Positions 16,865 through 26,232 of a DNA stretch of 64,000 nucleotides are shown piece after piece. The notes under the pieces were generated by a model. It was given only the letters and a program-made list of their open reading frames with translations, was not told where the DNA came from and did not search any database. Each line of letters begins with the position of its first letter. Position 1 is the first letter of the stretch. The position numbers and the translations under genes are program-made. Source of the DNA: an uncultured Gammaproteobacteria bacterium (GTDB lineage Bacteria; Pseudomonadota; Gammaproteobacteria; Arenicellales; JAANXG01); contig CAMYKK010000009.1 in assembly GCA_947258975.1 (NCBI GenBank), forward strand, positions 1 to 64,000, in the 5' to 3' direction.

Positions 16865-17970
16865 GCCGTCAACTCCACCGTGTGCCGATAGCGCCGCCAG
16901 CGCGTGGAACGATGGGTGCGATCGTGAAATTTTCCCGCTAGCTGTCCGCACGCGGCAGCGATGTCTTCACCCCGCGTCTTGCGCGTAATGGTCATAATCC
17001 CGGCAGCCAGCATCTGGTCGCGGAATCGATCAATCGTTGCGGTGTCGGAACGCTGGAAAGCGAATCCGGGGACCGCGTTGTAAGGAATAAGGTTCACCTT
17101 CGCCGGTACCCCCCGCAGAACCTCAATCAGTTCATGGGCACAGGATTTCGAATCGTTCAGGCCGGCTAGCATCACGTACTCAAAGGTGATGCGGCTACGC
17201 GATTCTCCCGAAACATAGCGGCGGCAGGCGTCAAGGAGGGCCGCAACGGGATACTTACGATTGAGCGGAACCAGCTTATTGCGGAGCTCATCGTTAGGGG
17301 CATGGAGCGAAATTGCCAAACTTACCGGACACATGAGTTTCAGCGCATCTATTTTCGGCACCACTCCTGCCGTACTCACCGTTACCCGTCTTCGCGAAAG
17401 ACCGTACGTGAAATCATCTAGCAATATGTTCAACGTGGTCACTACATTGTCGAAATTCAGCATCGGCTCACCCATTCCCATAAAAACGACATTGGTGATC
17501 ACCCGATTCTCTTTCTCGACGCACCCCAGCATTCTATGGGCAAGCCATATCTGGCCGATGATTTCCGCGCTGGTGAGGTTGCGGTTGTATCCATGCGCCC
17601 CCGTCGAACAGAAGGTACAATTCAGTGCACAACCCACCTGCGATGATATACATAAGGTGCCACGCTCGGACTCTGGTATGAAGACCATCTCGATACCGTT
17701 ATCATCGTCCAGTCGCAGCAACCATTTACGGGTACCGTCGGCAGACACCTGTTCGCTGACAACCGAAGGTGCTTCGAGACAAGTCATGTCCTGCAGCTTT
17801 GCTCTGAGCGGCTTGCTCAAATTAGTCATCGAAGCGAATTCAGTCTCACCCTGCTGATGAACCCACTGTAGGACTTGATCTGCGCGATACGGCCGTTCCC
17901 CCAGGGCGTCGAAAAATTGTCGCAGAGCAACGCGATCAAATCCAAACAGATTTGCCGGACGTTTGAACAT
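16861..17970 (-). CDS. rlmN: Dual-specificity 23S rRNA/tRNA adenine-C2 methyltransferase
   Basis: Radical SAM enzyme that methylates C2 of A2503 in 23S rRNA and A37 in some tRNAs. 369 residues. The cluster-binding motif is CALNCTFC with Cys114, Cys118 and Cys121; the accessory catalytic Cys near the C-terminus is Cys341 ([11 protein letters not shown]). The N-terminal accessory domain reads [13 protein letters not shown]. The ATG at 17970 overlaps the ndk stop as TGATG; a TTG further up is unlikely. Confidence 0.96.
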   Translation of the reverse strand: MFKRPANLFGFDRVALRQFFDALGERPYRADQVLQWVHQQGETEFASMTNLSKPLRAKLQDMTCLEAPSVVSEQVSADGTRKWLLRLDDDNGIEMVFIPESERGTLCISSQVGCALNCTFCSTGAHGYNRNLTSAEIIGQIWLAHRMLGCVEKENRVITNVVFMGMGEPMLNFDNVVTTLNILLDDFTYGLSRRRVTVSTAGVVPKIDALKLMCPVSLAISLHAPNDELRNKLVPLNRKYPVAALLDACRRYVSGESRSRITFEYVMLAGLNDSKSCAHELIEVLRGVPAKVNLIPYNAVPGFAFQRSDTATIDRFRDQMLAAGIMTITRKTRGEDIAAACGQLAGKFHDRTHRSTRWRRYRHTVELTA

Positions 17971-18401
17971 CAGCGTGTTCGCGCACAAATCTCTTCTTGT
18001 TTAAAGAAATACTCGATTTCCTGCGCAGCGGTTTCCGGGCCGTCGGAACCGTGAACTGCATTCTCATCCACCGTGGTCGCAAATTCTGCCCGTATGGTTC
18101 CGGGCGCCGCCTTGGCAGGATCCGTTGCCCCCATCAATTCGCGATTCTTTGCGATCGCACTCTCACCCTCGAGGACCTGAATCATGATCGGGCCTGATTG
18201 CATAAATCGAACGAGGTCATTGAAAAATGGCCGCTCCCTATGCACCGCGTAGAATCCTTCGGCCTGATTCTTCGTGAGGTGCATCATCTTTGCAGCAACA
18301 ATCCGCAATCCCGCTTCCTCGAAACGCCGGTAGATTTCACCGATGATGTTGTTTGCAACTGCATCCGGTTTGATTATAGATAAGGTATATTCAGTTGCCA
18401 T
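17970..18401 (-). CDS. ndk: Nucleoside diphosphate kinase
   Basis: Transfers the gamma phosphate between nucleoside triphosphates and diphosphates through a phosphohistidine. 143 residues, the usual length. Catalytic His117 lies in [18 protein letters not shown] at the N-terminus and [15 protein letters not shown] are family hallmarks. First gene of the ndk-rlmN-pilF-rodZ operon. Confidence 0.97.
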   Translation of the reverse strand: MATEYTLSIIKPDAVANNIIGEIYRRFEEAGLRIVAAKMMHLTKNQAEGFYAVHRERPFFNDLVRFMQSGPIMIQVLEGESAIAKNRELMGATDPAKAAPGTIRAEFATTVDENAVHGSDGPETAAQEIEYFFKQEEICARTR

Positions 18402-18437
18402 GCATAGTCTCCAAGACTGGATGATCCAATATAAAGC

Positions 18438-18454
18438 ATCGCGCGTTGCGCGAT
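18438..18454 (-). terminator. Hairpin between mtaB and ndk
   Basis: ATCGCG at 18438-18443 pairs with CGCGAT at 18449-18454. Read on the minus strand it lies 40 bases after the mtaB stop and is followed by GCTTTATATT. It may terminate mtaB, while the TTATAT behind it could be part of the ndk promoter. Confidence 0.35.
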
Positions 18455-18493
18455 TCGGAGGTAATTCGGAAATAGGGGCGCGTAGTGTACCGT

Positions 18494-19864
18494 TTACGCC
18501 ATAGGGCGGGCAATTAGCCCGTCCCCATGGATGCCCTCATAACGCACTTGCCGCCAACAACCAAGCTCATGTGCGCCAGCCGGTGTGTAGACGGTCAGGT
18601 AATCTGCGGCACGGGCCCGCCGGTAGCCGGCCGGAGGTTTGCCGCCGCCTTCCATCAACACCCGATGGACTTCACCCACGCGCCCGCGCAAAAGCCGCGC
18701 TCTGATCAGAGTGGCCTTGTGCTGCAGACGTTTGGCCCGTTGCCTGCGTATCACGGGCGGTACGTGCCACCGTGACGGGATGCGCGCCGCCGGTGTTCCG
18801 GCGCGTTCCGAATAGCAGAACACGTGGGGAAATGCGATCTCAAGATCGCGGACCATTGCCTCGGTATCCCGGAATTGGTCCTCGGTCTCGGTAGGAAAAC
18901 CAACCATAATGTCCGCGCTCAAAACCAGGCCGGGGACGCGCCGCCTCAATGTCCTGATCCGGTCATAAACGAGATCTGCAGTGTAGCGGCGTTTCATGCG
19001 TTTCAAAATCATGGTGCTGCCGCTCTGCAGCGATATGTGCAGATGGCGGCAAAGTCGTGGGTCATTCTCCAGCAAGTCAATTAGCGCGTCGTCGAGATGC
19101 GCCGGATCGATGGAGCTGAGCCGGATTCTAAAGTCTCCTTCCGTACGCAGCAAATCCACGAGCAGGCCGGCAAGACCGTGCTGACTTCCGTTATCTTTCA
19201 GGTCATCGCCATAGGCGCCAAGATCAATGCCGCAAATGACTATCTCCTTGTAGCCAGTCAACACTAAGCGTTGGAGTTGACGCGCGACAAGATGTGGGTG
19301 CAACGAACGGCTGGGTCCGCGTGCGCGATGGATGATGCAGAAAGTACAGCCTTGACTGCAGCCTTGCTGCACTTGGACGAAAGCGCGCGTGTGGCCGTGC
19401 ATATCGGATACGAGCGCGTCCGGCAAACTCACCTGTTGATCCAAATCGCCAACCATGATCTTTGAGAGACGGCCGTGTTCAAGGTCCGCCAACAGCCGAT
19501 GAATATCCAACTTGCGGTCGTTACCCAACACCAAATCCACGCCCGGAATATGCGCGCACGCCTGCGGATTCAATTGGGCGTAACAACCAGTGACCACAAC
19601 CAGCGCGTCGGGATTGCGGCGGATGGCCCGCCGCACCTCCTGCCGCGCCTGCCGATCCGCCTCGCCGGTTACAGTGCAGGTATTGATAATGTAAAGATCG
19701 GCGGATTCCTGCTTCCCGACCGCTTCCCAACCGTCGGCGCACAGCGTATGGCGGATGAATTCCGATTCAAATGTATTGACTTTGCAGCCCAAGGTCGTGA
19801 CACCGAAACGCTTTCCAGGTCTCTTAAGGGATGATCCGCAGGAAGATTCAGCACCCGATGCCAT
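18494..19864 (-). CDS. mtaB: tRNA ms2t6A methylthiotransferase MtaB
   Basis: A radical SAM methylthiotransferase converting t6A37 to ms2t6A in tRNA. 456 residues. The N-terminal UPF0004 domain has its cluster cysteines at Cys27 (TLGCKVN), Cys63 (NTCTVTG) and Cys94 (TGCYAQ). The radical SAM motif is CSQGCTFC with Cys169, Cys173 and Cys176, and a TRAM-like domain ends the protein. TLGCKVN and CTVTGEAD distinguish MtaB from MiaB and RimO. In E. coli-like genomes this position is filled by hscB-hscA-fdx-iscX. It needs two Fe-S clusters itself, so cluster assembly must exist elsewhere. Confidence 0.92.
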   Translation of the reverse strand: MASGAESSCGSSLKRPGKRFGVTTLGCKVNTFESEFIRHTLCADGWEAVGKQESADLYIINTCTVTGEADRQARQEVRRAIRRNPDALVVVTGCYAQLNPQACAHIPGVDLVLGNDRKLDIHRLLADLEHGRLSKIMVGDLDQQVSLPDALVSDMHGHTRAFVQVQQGCSQGCTFCIIHRARGPSRSLHPHLVARQLQRLVLTGYKEIVICGIDLGAYGDDLKDNGSQHGLAGLLVDLLRTEGDFRIRLSSIDPAHLDDALIDLLENDPRLCRHLHISLQSGSTMILKRMKRRYTADLVYDRIRTLRRRVPGLVLSADIMVGFPTETEDQFRDTEAMVRDLEIAFPHVFCYSERAGTPAARIPSRWHVPPVIRRQRAKRLQHKATLIRARLLRGRVGEVHRVLMEGGGKPPAGYRRARAADYLTVYTPAGAHELGCWRQVRYEGIHGDGLIARPMA

Positions 19865-20148
19865 AGTTCATGAAGTGTATAATGTTTATATTCCAACGCC
19901 CAGATCAGCGAACACGACGCGTCCGCCCGGTCGGGCTACGCCCTGCTTGTCGAACGACGGCGAGTGGAGGGCCTGGCTCCACGAGATGCGCGTTGACAGG
20001 CGACACCGCGCGTGATCCGTCTGTATCTTGCCGGCGTCCGGACTGTTCGCATCGTGGAATCAGCTTGCAAGACCGGTGTTGCGGAATAGCGCAACTACTG
20101 ACAATCGCGTTGACTCTCTTTCGACCCCGCGTGGCCAGGGTATGCGAA
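19865..20148. other. Gap between iscA and mtaB
   Basis: 284 bases with no recognisable gene, hairpin terminator or RNA. It is where hscB, hscA and fdx would follow iscA in the common gammaproteobacterial order. No fragment of those genes could be recognised. Confidence 0.5.
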
Positions 20149-20472
20149 CTAAGTGCTGAAGCTCTCGCCGCAACCACATGTACCCTTGACCTTGGGATTT
20201 CGGAATCGGAAGGTCTCGCTCAATCCGTCTTTTGTGAAATCGATCTCGGTACCGTCAACAAAACCCAGGCTCTCCTTGTCGACGATTATCTTCACCCCAT
20301 GGCTTTCGAATACGTGATCATCTGATTTGATTTCATCGGCATAGTTGACGACGTAAGCGTGTCCGGAGCAACCGGTGGTCTTGACACCAAAGCGTAGACC
20401 TTCTCCGTGCCCCCGGGATTGCAGGTAGTTGCGGACACGATCAGCAGCGTTTTCAGTTAGGGTGACTGGCAT
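20149..20472 (-). CDS. iscA: Iron-sulfur carrier protein IscA
   Basis: A-type carrier passing Fe-S clusters to apo-proteins. 107 residues, the same length as E. coli IscA, with cluster cysteines Cys35 (TTGCSGHAY), Cys99 and Cys101 (TCGCGESF). It follows iscR by only 13 bases, so it should be under IscR control. The scaffold gene iscU and the desulfurase gene iscS normally between iscR and iscA are absent. Confidence 0.93.
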   Translation of the reverse strand: MPVTLTENAADRVRNYLQSRGHGEGLRFGVKTTGCSGHAYVVNYADEIKSDDHVFESHGVKIIVDKESLGFVDGTEIDFTKDGLSETFRFRNPKVKGTCGCGESFST

Positions 20473-20485
20473 CTATCTTTAACCT

Positions 20486-20944
20486 TTAGTGAGGAGGCTG
20501 AATTTCTACTCTTCCCCCTTGCCTCATGGAGACTTCTCTGACATGGGGTTGGTTGACAAGATTTCCAAGACTGATACTAGTTAGAAAACTCCGTATCTGA
20601 ACGCTCAATTCCTGCCATAGGAAATGAGTCAGGCACGGATTATCATCGTGGCAGTTTTTCAACCCGCCGCATTGCGTCGCATCGATGTGTTCCTCAATCG
20701 CGTCGATAATCTGCGCCACCGAGATCTCGTAGGGGGAACGCTTGAGGCTATAACCGCCGCCCGGACCGCGCGTGCTGGCCACAAGACCCCGACGCCGGAG
20801 TTGAGCAAACAATTGTTCCAGATATGAGAGAGATATGCCCTGTCGCATCGATATTTCCGACAGCGCAACCGCACCTCGATCATAGTGTATCGCTAAATCC
20901 AACATGGCAGTTACTGCGTAACGGCCCTTGGTCGTCAGTCTCAT
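20486..20944 (-). CDS. iscR: Fe-S cluster-sensing regulator IscR
   Basis: Rrf2-family repressor that senses cellular iron-sulfur status by carrying a [2Fe-2S] cluster. 152 residues from the ATG at 20944, which has GGGAG seven bases upstream. Winged helix: MRLTTKGRYAVTAMLDLA and GISLSYLEQLF. Cluster cysteines Cys92, Cys98 and Cys104 are in the exact spacing and numbering of E. coli IscR. A near-consensus type 1 IscR site lies in its own promoter, so autorepression is expected. Confidence 0.95.
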   Translation of the reverse strand: MRLTTKGRYAVTAMLDLAIHYDRGAVALSEISMRQGISLSYLEQLFAQLRRRGLVASTRGPGGGYSLKRSPYEISVAQIIDAIEEHIDATQCGGLKNCHDDNPCLTHFLWQELSVQIRSFLTSISLGNLVNQPHVREVSMRQGGRVEIQPPH

Positions 20945-20978
20945 TACACGCTCCCGTAGACCAGCCACAAGGGCGCGA

Positions 20979-21011
20979 ATTATCTCTTAGTTGACTAATT
21001 TGATCAACTAT
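20979..21011 (-). promoter_or_regulatory. iscR promoter with type 1 IscR operator
   Basis: On the minus strand TTGATC (21002-21007) and GATAAT (20979-20984) form a -35/-10 pair with a 17-base spacer. The same stretch, 20987-21011, reads ATAGTTGATC then AAATTAGTCAACTAA, matching the known type 1 IscR consensus ATASYYGACTRWWWYAGTCRRSTAT except for a swapped CT and the last base. The operator covers the -35 and spacer and overlaps the last eight bases of cysE, so repression by holo-IscR is the natural reading. Confidence 0.85.
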
Positions 21012-21807
21012 TGTTCTCCGCCGCCGGGATGTTGCGGCTCGTTGCGGAATCCGCCGCGGCGCCATCTCCGAGGTGCTCCACCTCGATCTCTGGCATGCCA
21101 AGCTCTCCAACGTCGACCCCGGACTGTGCGAGCTTCTCCAGAATGAATATCAATTTTTCATCGGTTACGTGCAGATGATCGAGGATGCAATCCACCGCGT
21201 GCGCGACCGGGTCACTCATTTGACGTGTCAGACCGTAGGCGTCAAATCCGATGCGCTTTGCCATCTGTGCACGCTTTGCATGCGTCTCATCGGCCCGCGG
21301 TTTGACGGCGTGGCCAGGAATACCGATCACCGTTGCCCCCGCGGCTACATCTTTCACAACCACCGAGTTGGAACCGATACGCACGCCATCGCCAATGACA
21401 ATCGGACCCAACACCTTGGCGCCCGCACCGACCACGACATTGTTTCCCAGCGTCGGATGACGTTTGATCTTTTCCCATGACGTGCCCCCCAGGGTGACCC
21501 CTTGGTAGATGGTACAGTCGTCACCGATCACGGATGTTTCGCCGACCACCACCCCCATCCCGTGGTCGATAAAGAAGCGGCGGCCAATCTTGGCGCCGGG
21601 GTGAATCTCGATTCCGGTCAACCAGCGAATCAAATGGGATATAAACCGCGCGAGCCAGTACCATTTCTTATTCCATAACCAGTGAGTTAGACGATGGCCA
21701 ACGACCGCGTGGAGTCCCGGGTACGCAGTTAACACTTCCATGGTCGAGCGCGCCGCCGGATCACGCTCAAATACGTATTGAATCTCTTCTTTCAGTCTTG
21801 TGAGCAT
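21004..21807 (-). CDS. cysE: Serine O-acetyltransferase
   Basis: Acetylates serine to O-acetylserine, the first committed step of cysteine synthesis. 267 residues. A helical N-terminal region ([20 protein letters not shown]) precedes a left-handed beta-helix of hexapeptide repeats with [28 protein letters not shown] and [19 protein letters not shown]. The catalytic His is in DHGMGVV. It lies between trmJ and iscR; cysteine is the sulfur source for Fe-S assembly, which fits. The end overlaps the iscR promoter. Confidence 0.95.
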   Translation of the reverse strand: MLTRLKEEIQYVFERDPAARSTMEVLTAYPGLHAVVGHRLTHWLWNKKWYWLARFISHLIRWLTGIEIHPGAKIGRRFFIDHGMGVVVGETSVIGDDCTIYQGVTLGGTSWEKIKRHPTLGNNVVVGAGAKVLGPIVIGDGVRIGSNSVVVKDVAAGATVIGIPGHAVKPRADETHAKRAQMAKRIGFDAYGLTRQMSDPVAHAVDCILDHLHVTDEKLIFILEKLAQSGVDVGELGMPEIEVEHLGDGAAADSATSRNIPAAENNS

Positions 21808-21861
21808 TTTAGTTTCCAGACTCGCAATTGCGGTTTATGAGGCCAGTGGTACCGGTGTTTG

Positions 21862-22614
21862 TCAATTCTTTTTGGCGACGTGCTGTTGAACAGCACTCAA
21901 GATTCCGCGCAAGATTTGCAGTTCCTCGTCGCTTAGACGTGCCTTATTGAACAAGCGAACAAGTTTTCGCATCAGGATCACCGGTGGCCTGGTAAGGGGG
22001 AAATCCAGCTCCAGCAATACCTGTTCGAGATGTTCGTAAAATCGCTGCATACCCTCCTGGTCGGCATATTGGGACATGGCCGGCATTGCGCTTGGTATTA
22101 ATGCATTAGTCTTTAGAAATATCTCATAGGCCATGATCTGCGCTGCACTCGCCAGGTTTAAGGACGAATAGTCAGGATGAGTCGGGATGCGTACCAGGTA
22201 GTGACATCGCTCCACTTCCGGATTCGCCAAGCCGCTTCGTTCTTGACCGAAAACCAGTGCAACACACCCATGGCGGCTCTCCCGCCCAAGCTTCTCCGCC
22301 GCTTGTTGCGGCGTCAATCGGGGCCACTCTACGGAGCGTTTCCGTGCGGTGGTACCAATGATCAAGTGACAATCTTTTATTGCGGCGTCGAGGTCTGCAT
22401 AGACATGAGCCTCATGCAATATATCCTCGGCGCCGGCGGCGCGACGTGTTGCTTCGTGGTTGGGCAGATGTACCAATGGGGCAACCAAAGTCAGCCTGCT
22501 CAATCCCATGGTCTTCATCGCCCGTGCCACGCCTCCGACATTGCCTGGATGTGTCGGGCGCATGAGCACAAATCGAATCCGCCCATGTTTTAATTCAGAT
22601 TCGCTTTCTTTCAC
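21862..22614 (-). CDS. trmJ: tRNA Cm32/Um32 2'-O-methyltransferase TrmJ
   Basis: SPOUT-class methyltransferase modifying position 32 of certain tRNAs, cytosolic, dimeric with a trefoil knot. About 250 residues. Family motifs: MRPTHPGNVGGVARAMKTMG, LVFGQERSGL (SAM-binding knot) and YSSLNLASAAQIMAYEI. The start could be GTG at 22614 or TTG at 22626; neither has a clear ribosome site. It is divergent from suhB as in E. coli. Confidence 0.92.
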   Translation of the reverse strand: MKESESELKHGRIRFVLMRPTHPGNVGGVARAMKTMGLSRLTLVAPLVHLPNHEATRRAAGAEDILHEAHVYADLDAAIKDCHLIIGTTARKRSVEWPRLTPQQAAEKLGRESRHGCVALVFGQERSGLANPEVERCHYLVRIPTHPDYSSLNLASAAQIMAYEIFLKTNALIPSAMPAMSQYADQEGMQRFYEHLEQVLLELDFPLTRPPVILMRKLVRLFNKARLSDEELQILRGILSAVQQHVAKKN

Positions 22615-22684
22615 GGGTACGCGCAACTACAATTCGGCGCCCGAGCTTTGCTTGGACAAATGCCTGCAACCCTAGGAAATCGCC

Positions 22685-23467
22685 ATGCACCCCTTGCTTA
22701 ATACAGCAGTCAAAGCGGCACGACATGCCGGTAACTTAATTGTACGTTATATTGATCAGATCGACCGAATCGATATTGAGAAAAAGGGCCGCAACGATTT
22801 CGTCACCGAGGTAGACCGCGCTGCGGAAAGTGCAATCATCGACGTCATTCAAAAAGCATATCCCAAACACGCCATCCTCGCCGAGGAAAGCGGCTCTAAA
22901 CCAGGTCACGACTTCGAATGGATCATAGATCCGCTGGACGGAACCACCAATTTCGTGCATGGCCATCCCCAGTTTTCAGTTTCCATCGCGGTTCGCAGAG
23001 CGTTGCAGCTCGAGCACGCCGTGGTGTTCGATCCGTTGCGCAATGAGTTGTTTACCGCTTCCCGAGGCGGCGGCGCACATCTTGACGACAGGCGCATGCG
23101 GGTAAGCCGGGTCTTGCACCTACCAGACGCGCTGATCGGAACCGGTTTCCCATTCAAGGCCCTGAATCACCTGGACGACTGGATACGCACGTTCCGCGAA
23201 GTTCTGCTTCGCAGTAGCGGTATCCGCCGCGCGGGTTCCGCGGCACTGGATCTTGCATATGTGGCATGTGGCCGATTTGACGGATTCTGGGAAATCGGAT
23301 TGAGTCCGTGGGATATGGCAGCCGGATGCCTGCTCATTCAAGAATCCGGGGGATTGATCAGCGATCCGCATGGTCAACAAGAGCATCTTTCCAGCGGAAA
23401 TATCGTCGCTGGAAACCCGCAGATTCACCCACAGTTGCTAAAGCTGGTCCGCTCCGCGACCCATTAA
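22685..23467 (+). CDS. suhB: Inositol-1-monophosphatase SuhB
   Basis: Mg-dependent phosphatase fold; in bacteria it also joins NusB/NusE antitermination on rRNA operons. 260 residues. Metal-binding motifs: EES at 68-70, DPLDGTTNF at 82-90 and WDMAAG in the C-terminal half. The stop is two bases before mutS, so they are probably translated together. Confidence 0.94.
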   Translation: MHPLLNTAVKAARHAGNLIVRYIDQIDRIDIEKKGRNDFVTEVDRAAESAIIDVIQKAYPKHAILAEESGSKPGHDFEWIIDPLDGTTNFVHGHPQFSVSIAVRRALQLEHAVVFDPLRNELFTASRGGGAHLDDRRMRVSRVLHLPDALIGTGFPFKALNHLDDWIRTFREVLLRSSGIRRAGSAALDLAYVACGRFDGFWEIGLSPWDMAAGCLLIQESGGLISDPHGQQEHLSSGNIVAGNPQIHPQLLKLVRSATH

Positions 23468-23469
23468 CT

Positions 23470-26046
23470 ATGTGCCCGGAACAGCAACACACGCCGATGA
23501 TGCAGCAATATCTGCAGATCAAGGCAAAGCATCCAGATAATATGCTGTTGTATCGCATGGGAGATTTTTACGAGCTGTTCTTCCATGACGCCGAACTCGC
23601 CGCCAAGCTCCTCGGTATCACGTTGACTCAACGTGGCAAATCAGCGGGCAAACCAATTCCCATGGCGGGAGTCCCGGTACACAGTGTCGATCAATACTTG
23701 GTCAAATTGATAAGACTGGGCCGTACAGTGGCGATTTGTGAACAGGTAGGAGTCCCCGATAAAACCAAAGGACCAGTCAAACGCGAAGTGGTGCGCGTCG
23801 TCACACCAGGTACGTTATCTGACGAGGCCCTGCTCGAGGACCGCCACGAAAATTTGTTGGCGGCGGTGTTCACACACGACTCCGGATGTGCCGTCGCAAC
23901 GTTAGAAATTTCGAGCGGTCGGTTCGAGGCACATGAGATCACGGATATCGAAACTCCCGCCGGCGACCTTGAACGTCTGAACCCGGCTGAGGTCATCATT
24001 GCCGAATCCAATGCCGACGCCTTACCCAAGTCCCCTGACTTTTTGGTGCGGATCGTGCCGGACTGGTATTTTGATCTCGATCTGGCCACCCGCTTGCTCA
24101 CGGCGCAATTCAGCACCAAAGACCTGGCATCGTTCGGGGCGGACGGCCATCCAAGTGCGGTGATCGCGGCAGGTGCAGTGCTACAATACGCAAAGGATGC
24201 GGAGTACTCATCGCTGCCTCATGTGTTGGACTTCCGAATCGAACGCACGAGTGAACATATATTGATCGATTCGACTAGCCGTAGGAATCTGGAGATCGAA
24301 ACCAACCTGCTAGGCGGTCGGGACAACACATTGATATCCCTAATAGACCACTGCGCCACGCCGATGGGTGCACGGCTATTACGACGCTGGCTTCACCAGC
24401 CACTACGCGATCAACCGCGCGTCAAGCAACGATTACATGCCGTCGCATGTTTGTTGGAGGACCGTAGTTCCCAGTTACGTATGCTGCTCACTGAGGCGGG
24501 GGATATGGAACGCATCCTGGCCCGCATTGCGTTGCTTAGCGCGCGGCCCGGAGATCTAGTGCGATTACGCCTGGCATTGGCAGCGCTTCCATCGATCATC
24601 GAGATCGCTCGTGGCTATGATTCCGCGATGATCCGCGACATCCGCGATGCGCTGGGCCCGTTCCCGGATACCCACACCCTGCTAAAGCGCGCCATCCGCG
24701 AACAACCAGCATCCATCATACGCGATGGCGGCGTAATTCGTTCCGGCTACGATCCGCAGTTGGACGAACTGCAACAATTGAGTCGAGACACCAGTGAATA
24801 TTTGATGCGGCTGGAAAAACGTGAACGGGACGAAACCGGCATCAATAATTTACGTGTGCAATATAATCGAGTTCACGGCTTTTACATCGAAATCACCAAG
24901 TCACAAACTGATGCCGCACCGGAACATTATATTCGCCGTCAAACATTGAAGAACGCCGAACGCTATATCACAGCCGAATTAAAACAATTTGAAGACAAAG
25001 TCTTGAGCGCCAAGGAAAAGGCATTGTCACGGGAAAAATGGCTTTACCAGAACCTCCTCGAACGGCTGGCAAGTGAGTTGGTGCCGTTGCAATCTTGCGC
25101 GCGCGCCTTATCTAGACTCGACGTGCTCGACAATTTTGCCGAACGCGCCACCGCTTTAAATCTCTCCTCGCCCGTACTGGCAAACGAGCCCGGTCTCAAC
25201 GTCACCGCAGGACGACATCTTATTGTAGAGCAGAATCAGAGCCATCCGTTCGTCGCCAACGACATCTCCCTGCACGACACACAAAGAATGTTGATCATCA
25301 CGGGCCCGAATATGGGCGGAAAAAGCACTTACATGAGGCAAACGGCATTGATAACGATCATGGCTTACTGCGGGAGTTATGTGCCTGCCGACCGAGCCGT
25401 TATAGGCCCCGTCGACCAGGTCTTTACCCGCATTGGCGCCTCCGACGATCTCGCCGGTGGCCGTTCTACATTCATGGTCGAGATGACGGAAATGGCGCGA
25501 ATCCTGCGCCAAGCAACTGACAACAGCTTGGTGCTCGTTGATGAGATCGGCCGCGGCACCAGCACCTTCGACGGCCTTTCCCTCGCCTGGGCGTGTGCTG
25601 TCGATTTGGCGCAACGGGTGCGGGCTTTTACCCTGTATTCCACGCATTACTTTGAAGTCACCCAGCTCGCCGACCGACTCACCGCCGTCAACAACATCCA
25701 TCTTGATGCCGTGGAGCACCGGGAACAGGTCGTATTTCTTTACTCGGTAAAGCCGGGGCCGACGAATCAATCCTACGGGATTCAAGTGGCTCGGCTTGCC
25801 GGCGTCCCACACGACGTGCTTACCGTTGCGCGGGATAAATTAACGGAACTGGAAATTCATTATCGCGACCTTGCCCCTGAACGCGACTCGATGCACGCAT
25901 CTCAGCTTGGTATTTTCGACAAATCAGTGGCACCGGTACATCCGGTGACGGAGAAGTTACGCGCTGTCAAAGTCGACGAATTGACGCCGCGGCAAGCATT
26001 AGACCTGTTGTATGAATTGACCGATTCACTACGCGCGGACAGTTGA
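23470..26046 (+). CDS. mutS: DNA mismatch repair protein MutS
   Basis: Recognises base mismatches and recruits MutL. 858 residues, normal length. The mismatch-reading Phe33-x-Glu35 is in MGDFYELF. Connector, core and clamp domains follow, then the ATPase with Walker [10 protein letters not shown] (about 611-619), YVPADRA and Walker [17 protein letters not shown]. The C-terminus ([16 protein letters not shown]) is the tetramerisation tail. The ATG at 23470 is chosen because upstream residues overlap suhB in another frame and do not fit the family; there is no strong ribosome site, consistent with coupling to suhB. Confidence 0.96.
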   Translation: MCPEQQHTPMMQQYLQIKAKHPDNMLLYRMGDFYELFFHDAELAAKLLGITLTQRGKSAGKPIPMAGVPVHSVDQYLVKLIRLGRTVAICEQVGVPDKTKGPVKREVVRVVTPGTLSDEALLEDRHENLLAAVFTHDSGCAVATLEISSGRFEAHEITDIETPAGDLERLNPAEVIIAESNADALPKSPDFLVRIVPDWYFDLDLATRLLTAQFSTKDLASFGADGHPSAVIAAGAVLQYAKDAEYSSLPHVLDFRIERTSEHILIDSTSRRNLEIETNLLGGRDNTLISLIDHCATPMGARLLRRWLHQPLRDQPRVKQRLHAVACLLEDRSSQLRMLLTEAGDMERILARIALLSARPGDLVRLRLALAALPSIIEIARGYDSAMIRDIRDALGPFPDTHTLLKRAIREQPASIIRDGGVIRSGYDPQLDELQQLSRDTSEYLMRLEKRERDETGINNLRVQYNRVHGFYIEITKSQTDAAPEHYIRRQTLKNAERYITAELKQFEDKVLSAKEKALSREKWLYQNLLERLASELVPLQSCARALSRLDVLDNFAERATALNLSSPVLANEPGLNVTAGRHLIVEQNQSHPFVANDISLHDTQRMLIITGPNMGGKSTYMRQTALITIMAYCGSYVPADRAVIGPVDQVFTRIGASDDLAGGRSTFMVEMTEMARILRQATDNSLVLVDEIGRGTSTFDGLSLAWACAVDLAQRVRAFTLYSTHYFEVTQLADRLTAVNNIHLDAVEHREQVVFLYSVKPGPTNQSYGIQVARLAGVPHDVLTVARDKLTELEIHYRDLAPERDSMHASQLGIFDKSVAPVHPVTEKLRAVKVDELTPRQALDLLYELTDSLRADS

Positions 26047-26054
26047 CCCGAATG

Positions 26055-26180
26055 TTGCACCAAGGCACCCCGCCTCAATACCTGCCCACCAGCCTGAAGA
26101 ATCGAATGGCGCCAATTCCTGGGCAACACGCTGCGGGTCTTTCCGGTGCGGACCGTGAATCTAGGCGGGACCATCCGGGC
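26055..26180. repeat. TIR element copy 4
   Basis: Begins TTGCACCAAG nine bases after the mutS stop; the left arm matches the best copy at 24 of 32 positions. The right arm around 26157-26172 (AATCTAGGCGGGACC) shares the GCGGGACC core. It fills most of the space between mutS and the convergent gene ending at 26233. Confidence 0.6.
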
Positions 26181-26232
26181 CCTGGCTCGGTCGCGAACGC
26201 CTGTACTTGCGCTTCACTCCACCCATAGCCTG

